A stretch of 64,000 nucleotides of DNA, taken from assembly GCF_029382255.1 (NCBI RefSeq), contig NZ_JARLLG010000007.1, positions 62,001-126,000 on the forward strand. The letters are read 5' to 3'. The notes under the pieces were generated by a model, which ran no database searches, was not told where the DNA came from, and worked only from the letters and a program-made list of their open reading frames with translations. A program made the position numbers and the translations under genes. The DNA is from Isoptericola croceus. GTDB taxonomy: Bacteria > Actinomycetota > Actinomycetes > Actinomycetales > Cellulomonadaceae. Positions 6,797-14,815 of the stretch are shown piece after piece. The number at the start of each line of letters is the position of its first letter. Position 1 is the first letter of the stretch.

Positions 6797-7744
6797 TCAG
6801 CTGTCGAGCTCAGCCCACAGGGCCTCGGGGACGGGCACCGAGAACCGGCGCACCGACTCGGACACCTGCGCGGCGGTGCGCATGCCGGCAACGACCGACA
6901 CGACGGCCGGATGCCGCAGAGGGAACTGCAGCGCGACCTCCGGCAGGCTCACGCCGTGGCGTTCGCACGCATCGGCCATGGTGTGAGCCCGGTGCAGCAC
7001 CGCGGGGTCGGCCCGCTGGTAGTCGAAGGTCGCGTCGGCCGGCGGGCGAGGCCTCGCCAGCAGCCCGGAGTTGTACGGCGCGGCCGCGACGACCGAGACG
7101 TCCCGCTCCGCGCACGCATCCAGCAGGGGCTCGCCGGAGCGGTCGAGCAGGCTCCAGCGGCCGGCCAGCATCACGACGTCGACATCGGTCTCCTCGACCA
7201 GCCGCAGGGGGAGCTGCCACTGGTTCATACCGACGCCGATCGCGCCGATCACACCCTGGTCCCGCAGCTCTGCGAGGGCAGGCATGCCGTACCTGACCGC
7301 GTCCTCGGCGTGGTCGTCCGGGTCGTGCAGGTAGACCACGTCTACCCGGTCCACCCCGAGACGATCCAGGCTGGTCTCCAGGCTGCGTCGCACGCCGTCG
7401 CGGGTGAAGTCGAAGCGGCGGATCAGGTCGTCTGGCACGTCGAAGCCGCCGGCCGCCAGGTCGGAGCCGGTGGGTGCAGGGTTCGGCTCGAGCAGCCGGC
7501 CGACCTTCGTCGACAGCACCACGTCGGGAGCTCCCGCCAGCGCCGCTCCGAGGCGGCGCTCGGAGAGACCGAGGCCGTAGTGCGGGGCGGTGTCGAAGTA
7601 GTGGATCCCGGCGTCGACGGCGGTGGCGATCGAGGCGGACACGTCGCTGTCGGGCGTCGCCCTGGAGAGGTTGCCGAGCGTCGCGGCGCCAAAGCCGAGC
7701 TCGGTGACCGCGACGCCGCGGCGGCCGATGGTCCTGGCCCTCAT
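6797..7744 (-). CDS. Aldo/keto reductase, probably L-fucose (D-threo-aldose) 1-dehydrogenase
   Basis: 315 aa from the ATG at 7744, which overlaps the stop of the lactonase gene (ATGA); the longer frame to 7963 is only antisense read-through. AKR motifs are present: GRRGVAVTELGFGAATLGNL at the N-terminus, FDTAPHYGLGLSERRLG with the catalytic Asp and Tyr near residues 49-54, the catalytic Lys in VVLSTKVGR, and VDVVYLHDPD with the His. The D-threo-aldose dehydrogenase subgroup oxidises L-fucose, L-xylose or D-arabinose at C1 with NAD(P). Position beside a lactonase and a dehydratase supports the first step of L-fucose oxidation. Confidence 0.8.
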   Translation of the reverse strand: MRARTIGRRGVAVTELGFGAATLGNLSRATPDSDVSASIATAVDAGIHYFDTAPHYGLGLSERRLGAALAGAPDVVLSTKVGRLLEPNPAPTGSDLAAGGFDVPDDLIRRFDFTRDGVRRSLETSLDRLGVDRVDVVYLHDPDDHAEDAVRYGMPALAELRDQGVIGAIGVGMNQWQLPLRLVEETDVDVVMLAGRWSLLDRSGEPLLDACAERDVSVVAAAPYNSGLLARPRPPADATFDYQRADPAVLHRAHTMADACERHGVSLPEVALQFPLRHPAVVSVVAGMRTAAQVSESVRRFSVPVPEALWAELDS

Positions 7745-8583
7745 GCGGTGAGCCTGTAGACGCGCTGGGCGGTTCCGCCCCAGACTGCGGCCGACTCCTT
7801 CGCCGACAGGCCCGCGAACAGTTCCTCGCTGGCCTCGACCCAACGGGCGTAGTCGGTGTCGGCGAGCAGGCTGACCGGCCAGTCCGAGCCCCACATCGTG
7901 CGGTGCGCCCCGAACGTCTCCAGCACGGTCTCGACCGCAGGCCGCAGGTCGGCGAGGCTCCACCGGTGCCAGTCGGCCTCGGTGACGAGGCCAGACACCT
8001 TGACGCTCACGTTCTGGTGGGTGGCCAGCGCGGTGAGGTCGCGGCGCCAGTCGTCGAGGCTACCTGCATCAAGACCAGGCTTGCCCGCGTGGTCGAGCAC
8101 GAACGACGTACCCGGGGTCGCCGCCACCGTCGCCGACACGTCGGCCAGCTGCTCCGGCGAGGCCACGACGTCGTAGGTCAGTCCTGCCTCGCCGAGGCGA
8201 GCCAGCGAGCGTCGGACGACGTGCCGCTCCAGCCACTGCGGGTCCGGTTCGACCTGCAGCTGGTGGCGCACGCCGACCAGCAAGTCGCCGTCGGTCAGGG
8301 CCCGCATCTCGGCAAGCTGGGCGTCCAACGACTCGGAGGTGAGGTCGAGCCAGCCGACCACACCGAGCAGCCGTGGTTGCTCGGCGGCCAGCGCGAGCAG
8401 CTCGGCTGTCTCCGCGACGGAGGCGACCGTCTGGACGACGACCGTGCCGTCGACGCCAGCGGCTTCGAGCTGCGGCAGCAGCTCGTCGTACGAGAACGAG
8501 CGCTCCAACGGGGCCAGCCCGGCCGTCCACGGCTGCGGCCGGCTGGCCAGGTCCCAGAGGTGGTGGTGGGCGTCGATGATCAT
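7741..8583 (-). CDS. Amidohydrolase-family lactonase, probably L-fucono-1,5-lactonase
   Basis: 280 aa from the ATG at 8583 (ATGA overlap with the dehydratase stop). The N-terminal IIDAHHHLWDLASRPQPW is the metal-binding HxH strand of the COG3618 amidohydrolases; later landmarks are VVQTVASVAET, FVLDHAGKPGL (metal His), KVSGLV and MWGSDWPV with the catalytic Asp near residue 244. COG3618 includes L-fuconolactone, L-rhamnono- and 4-sulfolactone hydrolases. In this operon it would open L-fucono-1,5-lactone to L-fuconate. Confidence 0.8.
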   Translation of the reverse strand: MIIDAHHHLWDLASRPQPWTAGLAPLERSFSYDELLPQLEAAGVDGTVVVQTVASVAETAELLALAAEQPRLLGVVGWLDLTSESLDAQLAEMRALTDGDLLVGVRHQLQVEPDPQWLERHVVRRSLARLGEAGLTYDVVASPEQLADVSATVAATPGTSFVLDHAGKPGLDAGSLDDWRRDLTALATHQNVSVKVSGLVTEADWHRWSLADLRPAVETVLETFGAHRTMWGSDWPVSLLADTDYARWVEASEELFAGLSAKESAAVWGGTAQRVYRLTA

Positions 8584-9797
8584 GGGTTGACGCTCCCCCT
8601 GACCGTGCTCTCGATCGCAGGCAGCTGGTGGGCCCGTGGTGCGAAGAGGTGCGGTTCGGGCGAGATCAGCCGGCGGCCCGCGCGGTGCGGGCGGACGTGA
8701 GGACCAGCACCCAGGCCCCAGTCGGCCTGCGCACCGAGCGCGACGATCGCCGCCTCGTCGATCTCCAGGCCAAGGCCTGGGGTCTCGCCGAGCACGAGGT
8801 GCCCGTCGTCGAACTGCTGGTCGGCCAGGATCCCCTCGGGGAACCCGAGGTCCTGGACCTCGGTGGCGAGGTGGTTGGGCACGGCCGCGGCGGCGTGCGC
8901 GAGCGGGTTGGCGTTGTAGCCGACCGGGCTGACTGGCAGGTCGAAGGCGTGCGCGAGGGCGGCGACCCGCAGGAAGTGGGTGATACCCCAGACGCTGCCC
9001 GTCTGCACGATGTCGACGGCCCCGTTGCGGACCAGCGAGCGGAACTGTTCGAGGCCGGTGAGGTTCTCGCCGGTCGCGACCGCCGAGTCGACCGCGCGGA
9101 CGACGTGGGCGTGACCCTCGACGTCCCAGCGCCTCACCGGCTCCTCGATCCAGGCCAGCGGCACGTGTTGCTCGATCCGGCGCAGGTGCCGGATCGCCTC
9201 CTTGCGCGACCATGCCTCGTTGGCGTCGAGCATCAGCGAGGGCTCGCGACCGCCCTGCGCGTCGGCGTACAGGTCCCGGACCGCCTCCAGGCGTCGGATG
9301 TCGGTGCCGACGTCGAGCCCTCCCTTGAGCTTGGCGGCCCGGAAGCCGCGGTCGCAGAACTGCTGCTGCATCTGCAGCAGCCGCTCGTCGTCGAGCGGCC
9401 CGTCGAGCCCGGAGGCGTACGCCGGGACGACGTGGTCCCTGGCCCCGAGCAGCCGCCACAGCGGCTGGTCGGCGGCCTTGGCCTTGAGGTCCCACAGGGC
9501 CATGTCGAGCGCGCCGATCGCGCCGAACGTCGCGCCGCCGTGGCCGGACTTGAAGACCCAGGCCAGCATCCGGTCGTAGAGCGCGGCGGTCGCGCGGGGG
9601 TCCTCGCCCTCGATGGCGGGGAAGACGGTCTCCAGGCCGCGGTGGGACCCGAGGCCGACTCCGGTCAGGCCGATGTCGGTCTCCAGGAGCACGACGGGGA
9701 CGAGGGTGACGCCCGACTCGACATACCCGTTGACGTCGCCGATCGGGCGGCCCCAGCGGTGCAGGGTCGAGAGCGTGCGGTAGCCGGTGATGCGCAT
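8580..9797 (-). CDS. Enolase-superfamily sugar-acid dehydratase, probably L-fuconate dehydratase
   Basis: 405 aa, full length for the mandelate racemase group. Visible active-site elements: the capping N-terminal domain, the K-x-K motif in AAKLKGG (K156, K158), metal ligands D191 in LMLDANEAW, E218/E219 in WIEEP and E244 in TGENLTG. The operon position predicts conversion of L-fuconate to 2-keto-3-deoxy-L-fuconate. One oddity: where many members have a catalytic His after the seventh strand (often in a PH motif), this protein reads LPVSPVGYNANP, so the base on that side may differ. Related sugar acids (rhamnonate, arabinonate) are alternatives. It starts 4 nt after the permease gene. Confidence 0.75.
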   Translation of the reverse strand: MRITGYRTLSTLHRWGRPIGDVNGYVESGVTLVPVVLLETDIGLTGVGLGSHRGLETVFPAIEGEDPRATAALYDRMLAWVFKSGHGGATFGAIGALDMALWDLKAKAADQPLWRLLGARDHVVPAYASGLDGPLDDERLLQMQQQFCDRGFRAAKLKGGLDVGTDIRRLEAVRDLYADAQGGREPSLMLDANEAWSRKEAIRHLRRIEQHVPLAWIEEPVRRWDVEGHAHVVRAVDSAVATGENLTGLEQFRSLVRNGAVDIVQTGSVWGITHFLRVAALAHAFDLPVSPVGYNANPLAHAAAAVPNHLATEVQDLGFPEGILADQQFDDGHLVLGETPGLGLEIDEAAIVALGAQADWGLGAGPHVRPHRAGRRLISPEPHLFAPRAHQLPAIESTVRGSVNP

Positions 9798-9801
9798 GTC
9801 G

Positions 9802-10629
9802 CTATCCCTTCGTCGACCCGGCGGTGACGCCGTCGGTGATCTGCTTCTGGAAGAACAGGTAGACGACCAGGACCGGTAGCGCGGCCATGACGACGCCGCT
9901 CGCGAAGAGCGGGATGTTGTCGGAGTACTGGCCCCGCAGCGCGGTCACGCCCACCATCAGGGTGCGGTGGTCGGCAGACTGCATGGTGAGCAGTGAGATG
10001 AGCACGTCGTTCCAGCAGAACAGCGCGTTGAGGATGCCCACCGACAGCAGCGCCGGCCGCCCCAGCGGCAGCATCAGCCGCAGGTAGATGCCGAAGGTGC
10101 TGGCGCCGTCGACCCGCCCCGCCCCGATGATCTCGCCGGGGATCCGGCTGTAGTAGCTGGTCATCAGGAACACCGTGAACGGCAGGAACTGCGCCGTGTA
10201 GGCCAGGATCAGGCCGGCGTGCGTGTCGAGCAGGCCGATCTGGCCCAGCACCCGGAAGAACGGGACCATGACGACCTGGAACGGCACCAGCAGGGCACCC
10301 AGAATCAGCAGGAACGCCGCCTTGCTGCCGTGGAAGTGCAGCTGGCTGAAGGCGAAGCCCGCCATCGACCCGAAGAGCAGCAGCAGGATGACACTGCCCG
10401 TGGTGACGATCACGGAGTTCAGCGCGTAGGTCCCCAACCCCGAGGTGTTCCAGGCGTCGACGAAGTTGCTGACGCCGAAGGTGTCCGTCAGACCGAACCG
10501 GTCGAGGATGTACTCGCGGCGGGTCTTCTGTGAGACGTTGAGTGTGAACAGCAGCGGGTAGAGCGTCGCGACGGCAAGCAGCGCCATCGGGATGGCCAAG
10601 ACCCAGCGGCTGAAGCCACGGGTGCCCAT
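9802..10629 (-). CDS. Sugar ABC transporter permease (MalG/CUT1 type)
   Basis: 275 aa from the ATG at 10629, which shares a base with the previous stop. Six membrane helices are evident, beginning WVLAIPMALLAVATLYPLL. The cytoplasmic EAA loop, where the ATPase docks, reads IIGAGRVDGASTFGIYLRLM at about 185-204. It would form the inner-membrane channel with the next permease and accept sugar from the lipoprotein encoded first in the operon. L-fucose or a fucoside is the inferred substrate. No ATPase gene is nearby, as for many actinobacterial CUT1 importers that share MsiK. Confidence 0.85.
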   Translation of the reverse strand: MGTRGFSRWVLAIPMALLAVATLYPLLFTLNVSQKTRREYILDRFGLTDTFGVSNFVDAWNTSGLGTYALNSVIVTTGSVILLLLFGSMAGFAFSQLHFHGSKAAFLLILGALLVPFQVVMVPFFRVLGQIGLLDTHAGLILAYTAQFLPFTVFLMTSYYSRIPGEIIGAGRVDGASTFGIYLRLMLPLGRPALLSVGILNALFCWNDVLISLLTMQSADHRTLMVGVTALRGQYSDNIPLFASGVVMAALPVLVVYLFFQKQITDGVTAGSTKG

Positions 10630-11642
10630 CAGGTCTCCTTGGTCGCGCGCTTGAGCAAGCGCAGCTGGGCGAAGCCGACGACGAGCATCAGCACGAAGAG
10701 CACCATGGATGCGGCCGAGGCCAGCGCCGGCCGGTTCATCTGGCCCTGCTGGATCCAGATGTAGAGCTCGGGGAGGTAGGTTGCGCCACCCGGGCCGCCG
10801 CCGGTCATGATGTAGAGCAGCCCGAACATCCCGGTCAGCATCCCGATCATCGTCGTCACGAAGACGAACTGGATGGTCTGGCTGAGCTCCGGGATGATCA
10901 CGTGCCACACGGTCTGCCACAGGTTGGCGCCGTCGGAGCGTGCGGCGTCGAGCAGCGACTGGTCGACGGTGGCGAAGCCGGCCATGAAGATCACCAGGGC
11001 CATGCCGAAGGTCGCCCAGATGTGCACACCGATCACGGTGAACATCGCGTACGACGAGTTGCCCAGCCAGTCCCTCGGCTCGAGCCCGAGCCTCGCCAGC
11101 AGCTGGTTGGCCGGGCCGCCGAAGGACAGCACGACGTTGAAGATCGCGCCGATGATGACCGGTGAGAGCACGACCGGGAAGAAGTAGACGCTGCGGTAGA
11201 ACCGGTAGCCGGGCACCTTCAGGAAGAGGAAGGTCGCGAGCAAGCCCGGGATCGCGACGGCGACGGGCAGTGCGAGCAGCAGCAGCCCGACGTTCTTGAT
11301 CGCGATCTGGAAGACCTCGTCGTGGTACAGCGTGCGGTAGTTGTCCAGGCCGACCCAGACGCCGTTGGCGTCGCCGTCTCCGGTGAAGGAGTAGTTCGCG
11401 CCCATGACCAGCGGCACGATGCGCAGCAGCACCACGATCAGGATGGCGGGCAGCACCAGCAGGTAGGGCGCCACCCTCTGCTCGGTCCAGCGGGGTCGCC
11501 GGCGCGAGCCGACGGCCCTGGGACCGGTAGGTGGTGCCGGGGCAGAGGTGGCCGCGGCAGGGACCCGCCGCGGCCCTCGGCCGACGCCGGGGTCACCGGC
11601 GTCGGTCCGAGTGCCGAGGCGAGCGGCGTTCACGTCGGTCAT
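10629..11642 (-). CDS. Sugar ABC transporter permease (MalF/CUT1 type)
   Basis: 337 aa from the ATG at 11642 (ATGA overlap with the binding-protein stop). An unusually long, Pro/Ala/Arg-rich cytoplasmic N-terminus of about 60 residues precedes six helices starting VAPYLLVLPAILIVVLL. The EAA loop is LLDAARSDGANLWQTVWHVI. It is the partner of the following permease. Confidence 0.85.
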   Translation of the reverse strand: MTDVNAARLGTRTDAGDPGVGRGPRRVPAAATSAPAPPTGPRAVGSRRRPRWTEQRVAPYLLVLPAILIVVLLRIVPLVMGANYSFTGDGDANGVWVGLDNYRTLYHDEVFQIAIKNVGLLLLALPVAVAIPGLLATFLFLKVPGYRFYRSVYFFPVVLSPVIIGAIFNVVLSFGGPANQLLARLGLEPRDWLGNSSYAMFTVIGVHIWATFGMALVIFMAGFATVDQSLLDAARSDGANLWQTVWHVIIPELSQTIQFVFVTTMIGMLTGMFGLLYIMTGGGPGGATYLPELYIWIQQGQMNRPALASAASMVLFVLMLVVGFAQLRLLKRATKET

Positions 11643-12934
11643 TGCTCGTCCGACGCCGCCAGCTGCGCGAGCGCATCGTCCACGGTCACCTTGCCGTCGA
11701 TGAGCTGCTGCGAGAGCCGGTGCAGCAGGTCGAGGGTGTCGGCCGAGAGAGCGGTGTGCAGGCTGGGCTTGGACTCCGGGAGCCACGACGTGATGTCCGC
11801 GACCGCGGGGATGCCAGCGTCCGAGGTGTCGATCGTCGTGTCGGAGGCGATGGCGCCGGCCTCGGCGTAGAAGGCGGTCAGCGCCGCCGTGCTCGACAGG
11901 CTGTCGACCAGGTCATAGGCCAGGTCAGGGTCGGCCGTCCACTCGGCGACGCCGTACCCGATGCCGCCCTCGGCCGGCAGGAGGGACTGGCCCTGCTCGG
12001 TGACGACCGGACCGCGGTAGACGCCCAGGTCATCGCCGAGGACTTCGTCGAAGCTCTTCCAGTGGGCCACATCGGAGATCAGCCCGACGACGTTGCCGGA
12101 CTCCCCGCCCTGGAACATGGTGAACTCGTCCATGAACATGGCCGTCGAGTTGACGCCGTCGTTGAACCACCCGTCCTCGTTCTGCTGGACCCACATGTCG
12201 AAGAGCTGCTTGACCTCGCGCGACGACCAGTCGCGGTCGCCGGCCAGCCACGCGTCGTACTGCTCGGGGCTGAACACGCCCGGGCCGAAGGTCGACAGGT
12301 GGAACTCCATGGCGATGCCCTCCTTGTTGCCCAGGGAAAAGCAGTCCTTGTCGGTCTCGGCGATCGCGTCGCACACCGCGGTGAGCTCGTTGTACGTCGT
12401 CGGCGGGGCCTCGGGGTCGAGACCGGCCTCCTCGTACACGGCCTTGTTGTAGTAGAACGGCTCGCCCTGCAGGGTGATCGGCACGGCGTACGTCGCGCCC
12501 TCGTCCTGGAAGGACTCCCAGCCGGTCAGGCGTTCCTGGTTGTCGCCGAGGTAGTCGTCGAGCGGGACCAGGGCGTCCACTCGGTCGCGCAGCTGTGCCC
12601 CACCGTTGAAGAGCACGACGTCGGGGCCTGAACCGGATTCGATCGCGGTCCCGAGAAGCGTGTAGTAGTTGTCGAACGGCTGGGCGACGAACTCGACCTC
12701 GACGTCGGGGTGCTTCGCCGCGAAGTCCGCCTTGGCTGCGTCGACGTACGCCTGCGCGGCTGGGTCGCCGGACTTCCAGTCCCAGATGACGAGCTTGCCG
12801 CTCGCGCCCTCGCTGTTGGCGTCCGACGCCGCGCCGCAGGCGGCGAGCACGACGAGCAGCGGAGCGGTGGCCACGGCGGTCAGCCGTGCGGTGGTCCGAC
12901 GGGAACGGGACCCGTTCATGAGTGCTGTGGGCAT
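11639..12934 (-). CDS. Sugar ABC transporter solute-binding lipoprotein
   Basis: 431 aa from the ATG at 12934, with AGGAGG 8 nt upstream; an internal ATG at 12919 lacks this spacing. A basic N-terminus, hydrophobic stretch and lipobox LVVLAAC (lipid-modified Cys33) are followed by the family 1 binding fold: KLVIWDWKSGDPAAQAYVDA, VVLFNGG and the aromatic C-terminal lobe. It would sit on the outer face of the membrane and deliver sugar to the two permeases. It is the first gene of the fucose operon, so the importer and the five catabolic enzymes would be made together. Confidence 0.85.
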   Translation of the reverse strand: MPTALMNGSRSRRTTARLTAVATAPLLVVLAACGAASDANSEGASGKLVIWDWKSGDPAAQAYVDAAKADFAAKHPDVEVEFVAQPFDNYYTLLGTAIESGSGPDVVLFNGGAQLRDRVDALVPLDDYLGDNQERLTGWESFQDEGATYAVPITLQGEPFYYNKAVYEEAGLDPEAPPTTYNELTAVCDAIAETDKDCFSLGNKEGIAMEFHLSTFGPGVFSPEQYDAWLAGDRDWSSREVKQLFDMWVQQNEDGWFNDGVNSTAMFMDEFTMFQGGESGNVVGLISDVAHWKSFDEVLGDDLGVYRGPVVTEQGQSLLPAEGGIGYGVAEWTADPDLAYDLVDSLSSTAALTAFYAEAGAIASDTTIDTSDAGIPAVADITSWLPESKPSLHTALSADTLDLLHRLSQQLIDGKVTVDDALAQLAASDEQ

Positions 12935-13001
12935 GACGCCCTCCTGATTCTGTGGATCGGTGTGCATGCTGTGACTGCTGCCACAACCTCGCCCCTTCCG
13001 G

Positions 13002-13027
13002 TACCGTCGCACGTATGATGTCTGACG
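13002..13027 (+). promoter_or_regulatory. Leaderless promoter and near-palindromic operator at the first GntR gene
   Basis: A TACCGT -10 box (13002-13007) lies 7 nt before the ATG at 13015. The bases 13012-13027 fit CGT-N2-GA-N2-TC-N2-ACG, a palindrome covering the start codon and containing TATGATGT. The same core occurs in the GH141 promoter (18026-18033). Likely autoregulation by one of the two FadR-type proteins; the site also lies close upstream of the divergent fucose operon. Confidence 0.45.
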
Positions 13028-13764
13028 TCAATCCTTTTGTTCCAGTCGGTATCCCACCGAGCCGCGCGACCCCCCGCCGTCGCGAGCGCCTCGCACAGGC
13101 GGTCGTCAGCAGCCTGATCGACACCGTGGTCTCCGGCGCCGCCCGGCCCGGGGCCGCGCTCCCGCCAGAGCCGGTACTCGCCGACTCCTTCGGTGTCAGT
13201 CGCAGCACCGTGCGCGAGGCGGTGAAGCTGCTCGAGGCCAAGGGGCTCGTGGAGGTCCGGCATGGTCTCGGCTCCGTGGTCCGCCCCGAGGGCGACTGGA
13301 ACCTCCTCGAGCCCGACGTCCTCGCGGCCGCCGTGCGGTACGAGCGGGGACTCGCGGTCCTCGACGAGCTGGTCCGTGTGCGCGCGGCGCTGGAGTCGAT
13401 GCTGGTGGTTCAGGCAGCCGTCCACGCCTCCGACGACGACCTGGCCGAGATCGCCGCCCTGCAGGCCCAGATGGCTGCCGAGATCGCCACGCCCCGGGCG
13501 TTCATCGACTCCGACGTGCTCTTCCACGACCGCATCATGCGCGCCGCGGGTAGCCGTCTGGCCAGGTCCATCGTGCGCACCGTCCACACCGAGGCGCGCA
13601 CCAGCGCGCTCTACTCCGGCAGTCCGACCCCAGAGGCCTGCCGGATCAGCAACGACGAGCATGCCGAGATTCTCGCCCGCCTGGTCGCCCGCGACCCCGG
13701 AGGCGCGGCCGACGCCCTCGGTGGACACATCACCCGTGCCTGGGAGCGCCGCCGCCCGGCCTGA
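13015..13764 (+). CDS. GntR-family (FadR/FCD) transcriptional regulator
   Basis: 249 aa from the ATG at 13015, 7 nt after a TACCGT -10 box, so probably leaderless; the frame is open further upstream but without a credible start. Residues about 15-85 are the GntR winged helix (LAQAVVSSLIDTVVSG, FGVSRSTVREAVKLLEAKGL), and the rest is an FCD ligand domain with metal-type His residues (LFHDRIMRAAGS, DEHAEILARLVARD). It is divergent from the fucose operon, whose first gene starts 80 nt away. A sugar-acid intermediate such as 2-keto-3-deoxy-L-fuconate is a plausible effector by analogy to other FadR-type regulators. Confidence 0.8.
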   Translation: MMSDVNPFVPVGIPPSRATPRRRERLAQAVVSSLIDTVVSGAARPGAALPPEPVLADSFGVSRSTVREAVKLLEAKGLVEVRHGLGSVVRPEGDWNLLEPDVLAAAVRYERGLAVLDELVRVRAALESMLVVQAAVHASDDDLAEIAALQAQMAAEIATPRAFIDSDVLFHDRIMRAAGSRLARSIVRTVHTEARTSALYSGSPTPEACRISNDEHAEILARLVARDPGGAADALGGHITRAWERRRPA

Positions 13765-13796
13765 CCGCGGAGGGTATGCGACCGAACGCGGCCCTC

Positions 13797-13825
13797 GTAC
13801 GTCATACGTCTCTTCTCGGTATGAT
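13797..13825 (+). promoter_or_regulatory. Promoter and repeat region of the second GntR gene
   Basis: A TATGAT -10 box at 13820-13825 lies 6 nt before the ATG at 13832, consistent with a leaderless mRNA. Just upstream, 13797-13810 reads GTACGTCATACGTC, containing the inverted repeat ACGT-N3-ACGT. GTATGAT recurs here and at the other fucose-region promoters. Confidence 0.4.
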
Positions 13826-13831
13826 CGCGAC

Positions 13832-14605
13832 ATGCCCAGCGACCCCCGATCAGCAGCGCGCTTCCCGTTCCTGGAGAAGCGTGACCCGTCGCCGATGCTC
13901 GGGGTCGCGGTCGTGGACGCCCTGGTCGACGCCATCGTCTCGGGCGCCGTCGCGCCCGGTGACCTGCTCCCGCCTGAAGGAACGCTCGCCGAGCAGTTCG
14001 GCGTCAGCCGGACGGTGATCCGCGAGTCGGTGAAGCGGATCGAGGAGAAGGGCCTGGTCACGATCGCCCGCGGCCGCGGTACCGCGGTGCGGCCCACGAG
14101 CTCGTGGAACAGCCTCGACCAGGTCGTGCTCAGGGCGCTGATCAAGCACGACGATTCTCTCGGTGTCCTGGACGAGCTGAGCGTTGTCCGGGCCCAGCTG
14201 GAGTCGGTGATGGCTGCCGACGCGGCCACCCAACGCTCTGACCTTCAGCTGAAGGAGCTCGAGGGGCACCTGCAACGGATGCGCGACTCGTTGCACGACG
14301 AGGATGCGTTCAGGTCGGCGGACGCCGCCTTCCACGAGACCGTGATGTCATCCTCCGGCAACCGCCTGGCAGAGAGCATCGCGCGGAACCTCTTCGAACG
14401 GGCCCGCGACAGCAGCAGGTTCCGCGGTGTCGATTCGCGTGACAGCTTCCGTGACACGCTTGACGAGCACGAGGCTGTCTTCGCCGCGATCGCTGCTGGC
14501 AGTTCCGCCGCGGCCCAGGAAAGCATGAACCGGCACATCCTGGATGCTTGGCAGCGTCGCCGCCTGCCGACCCGGGCGTCGTCGAACCGAGGCCGGCAGG
14601 CGTGA
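13832..14605 (+). CDS. GntR-family (FadR/FCD) transcriptional regulator, paralogue
   Basis: 257 aa, starting 67 nt after the first GntR gene. The winged helix (VVDALVDAIVSGAVAPGDLL, FGVSRTVIRESVKRIEEKGL) and FCD domain (AFHETVMSSSGNRLAESIAR, DEHEAVFAAIAAG) align along the whole length with its neighbour, suggesting an old tandem duplication. It has its own leaderless-type promoter. The two proteins may control the fucose operon and the GH141-like gene separately or compete for the same sites. Confidence 0.8.
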   Translation: MPSDPRSAARFPFLEKRDPSPMLGVAVVDALVDAIVSGAVAPGDLLPPEGTLAEQFGVSRTVIRESVKRIEEKGLVTIARGRGTAVRPTSSWNSLDQVVLRALIKHDDSLGVLDELSVVRAQLESVMAADAATQRSDLQLKELEGHLQRMRDSLHDEDAFRSADAAFHETVMSSSGNRLAESIARNLFERARDSSRFRGVDSRDSFRDTLDEHEAVFAAIAAGSSAAAQESMNRHILDAWQRRRLPTRASSNRGRQA

Positions 14606-14689
14606 GCATGGAGCGACACGGTCCGGTGTCGTCGACGCCGAGATCTGGGACCTCGCCCCCTGATCCCCATCTCGGCGCCGGCGTCCCCG

Positions 14690-14723
14690 GTCCGCCGCCG
14701 GCCGGATGACCGTCGGCGGACCG
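14690..14723. terminator. Hairpin between convergent genes
   Basis: Arms GGTCCGCCG and CGGCGGACC are separated by about 16 nt. It lies between the second GntR gene (+) and the minus-strand hydrolase region, and could terminate either. Confidence 0.4.
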
Positions 14724-14741
14724 AGGCGGGGTGAGTCGCCG

Positions 14742-14798
14742 CTACTTGACGGAGAACGAGCCGGCGAGCCCGCCGAGCTGTCGTCTGGTGATGTCCAC
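14742..14798 (-). pseudogene. Signal-peptide stub of a lost secreted protein
   Basis: A GTG at 14798 preceded by GGGAGAA opens an 18-codon frame, VDITRRQLGGLAGSFSVK, ending TAG. The TRRQLGG-L start looks like a twin-arginine export signal, but it stops after 18 residues. It starts 17 nt after the stop of the GH141-like gene, where the next gene of an operon would be expected. A deletion of the mature protein is inferred. Confidence 0.45.
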
Positions 14799-14815
14799 GA
14801 TTCTCCCGTCGTGAG

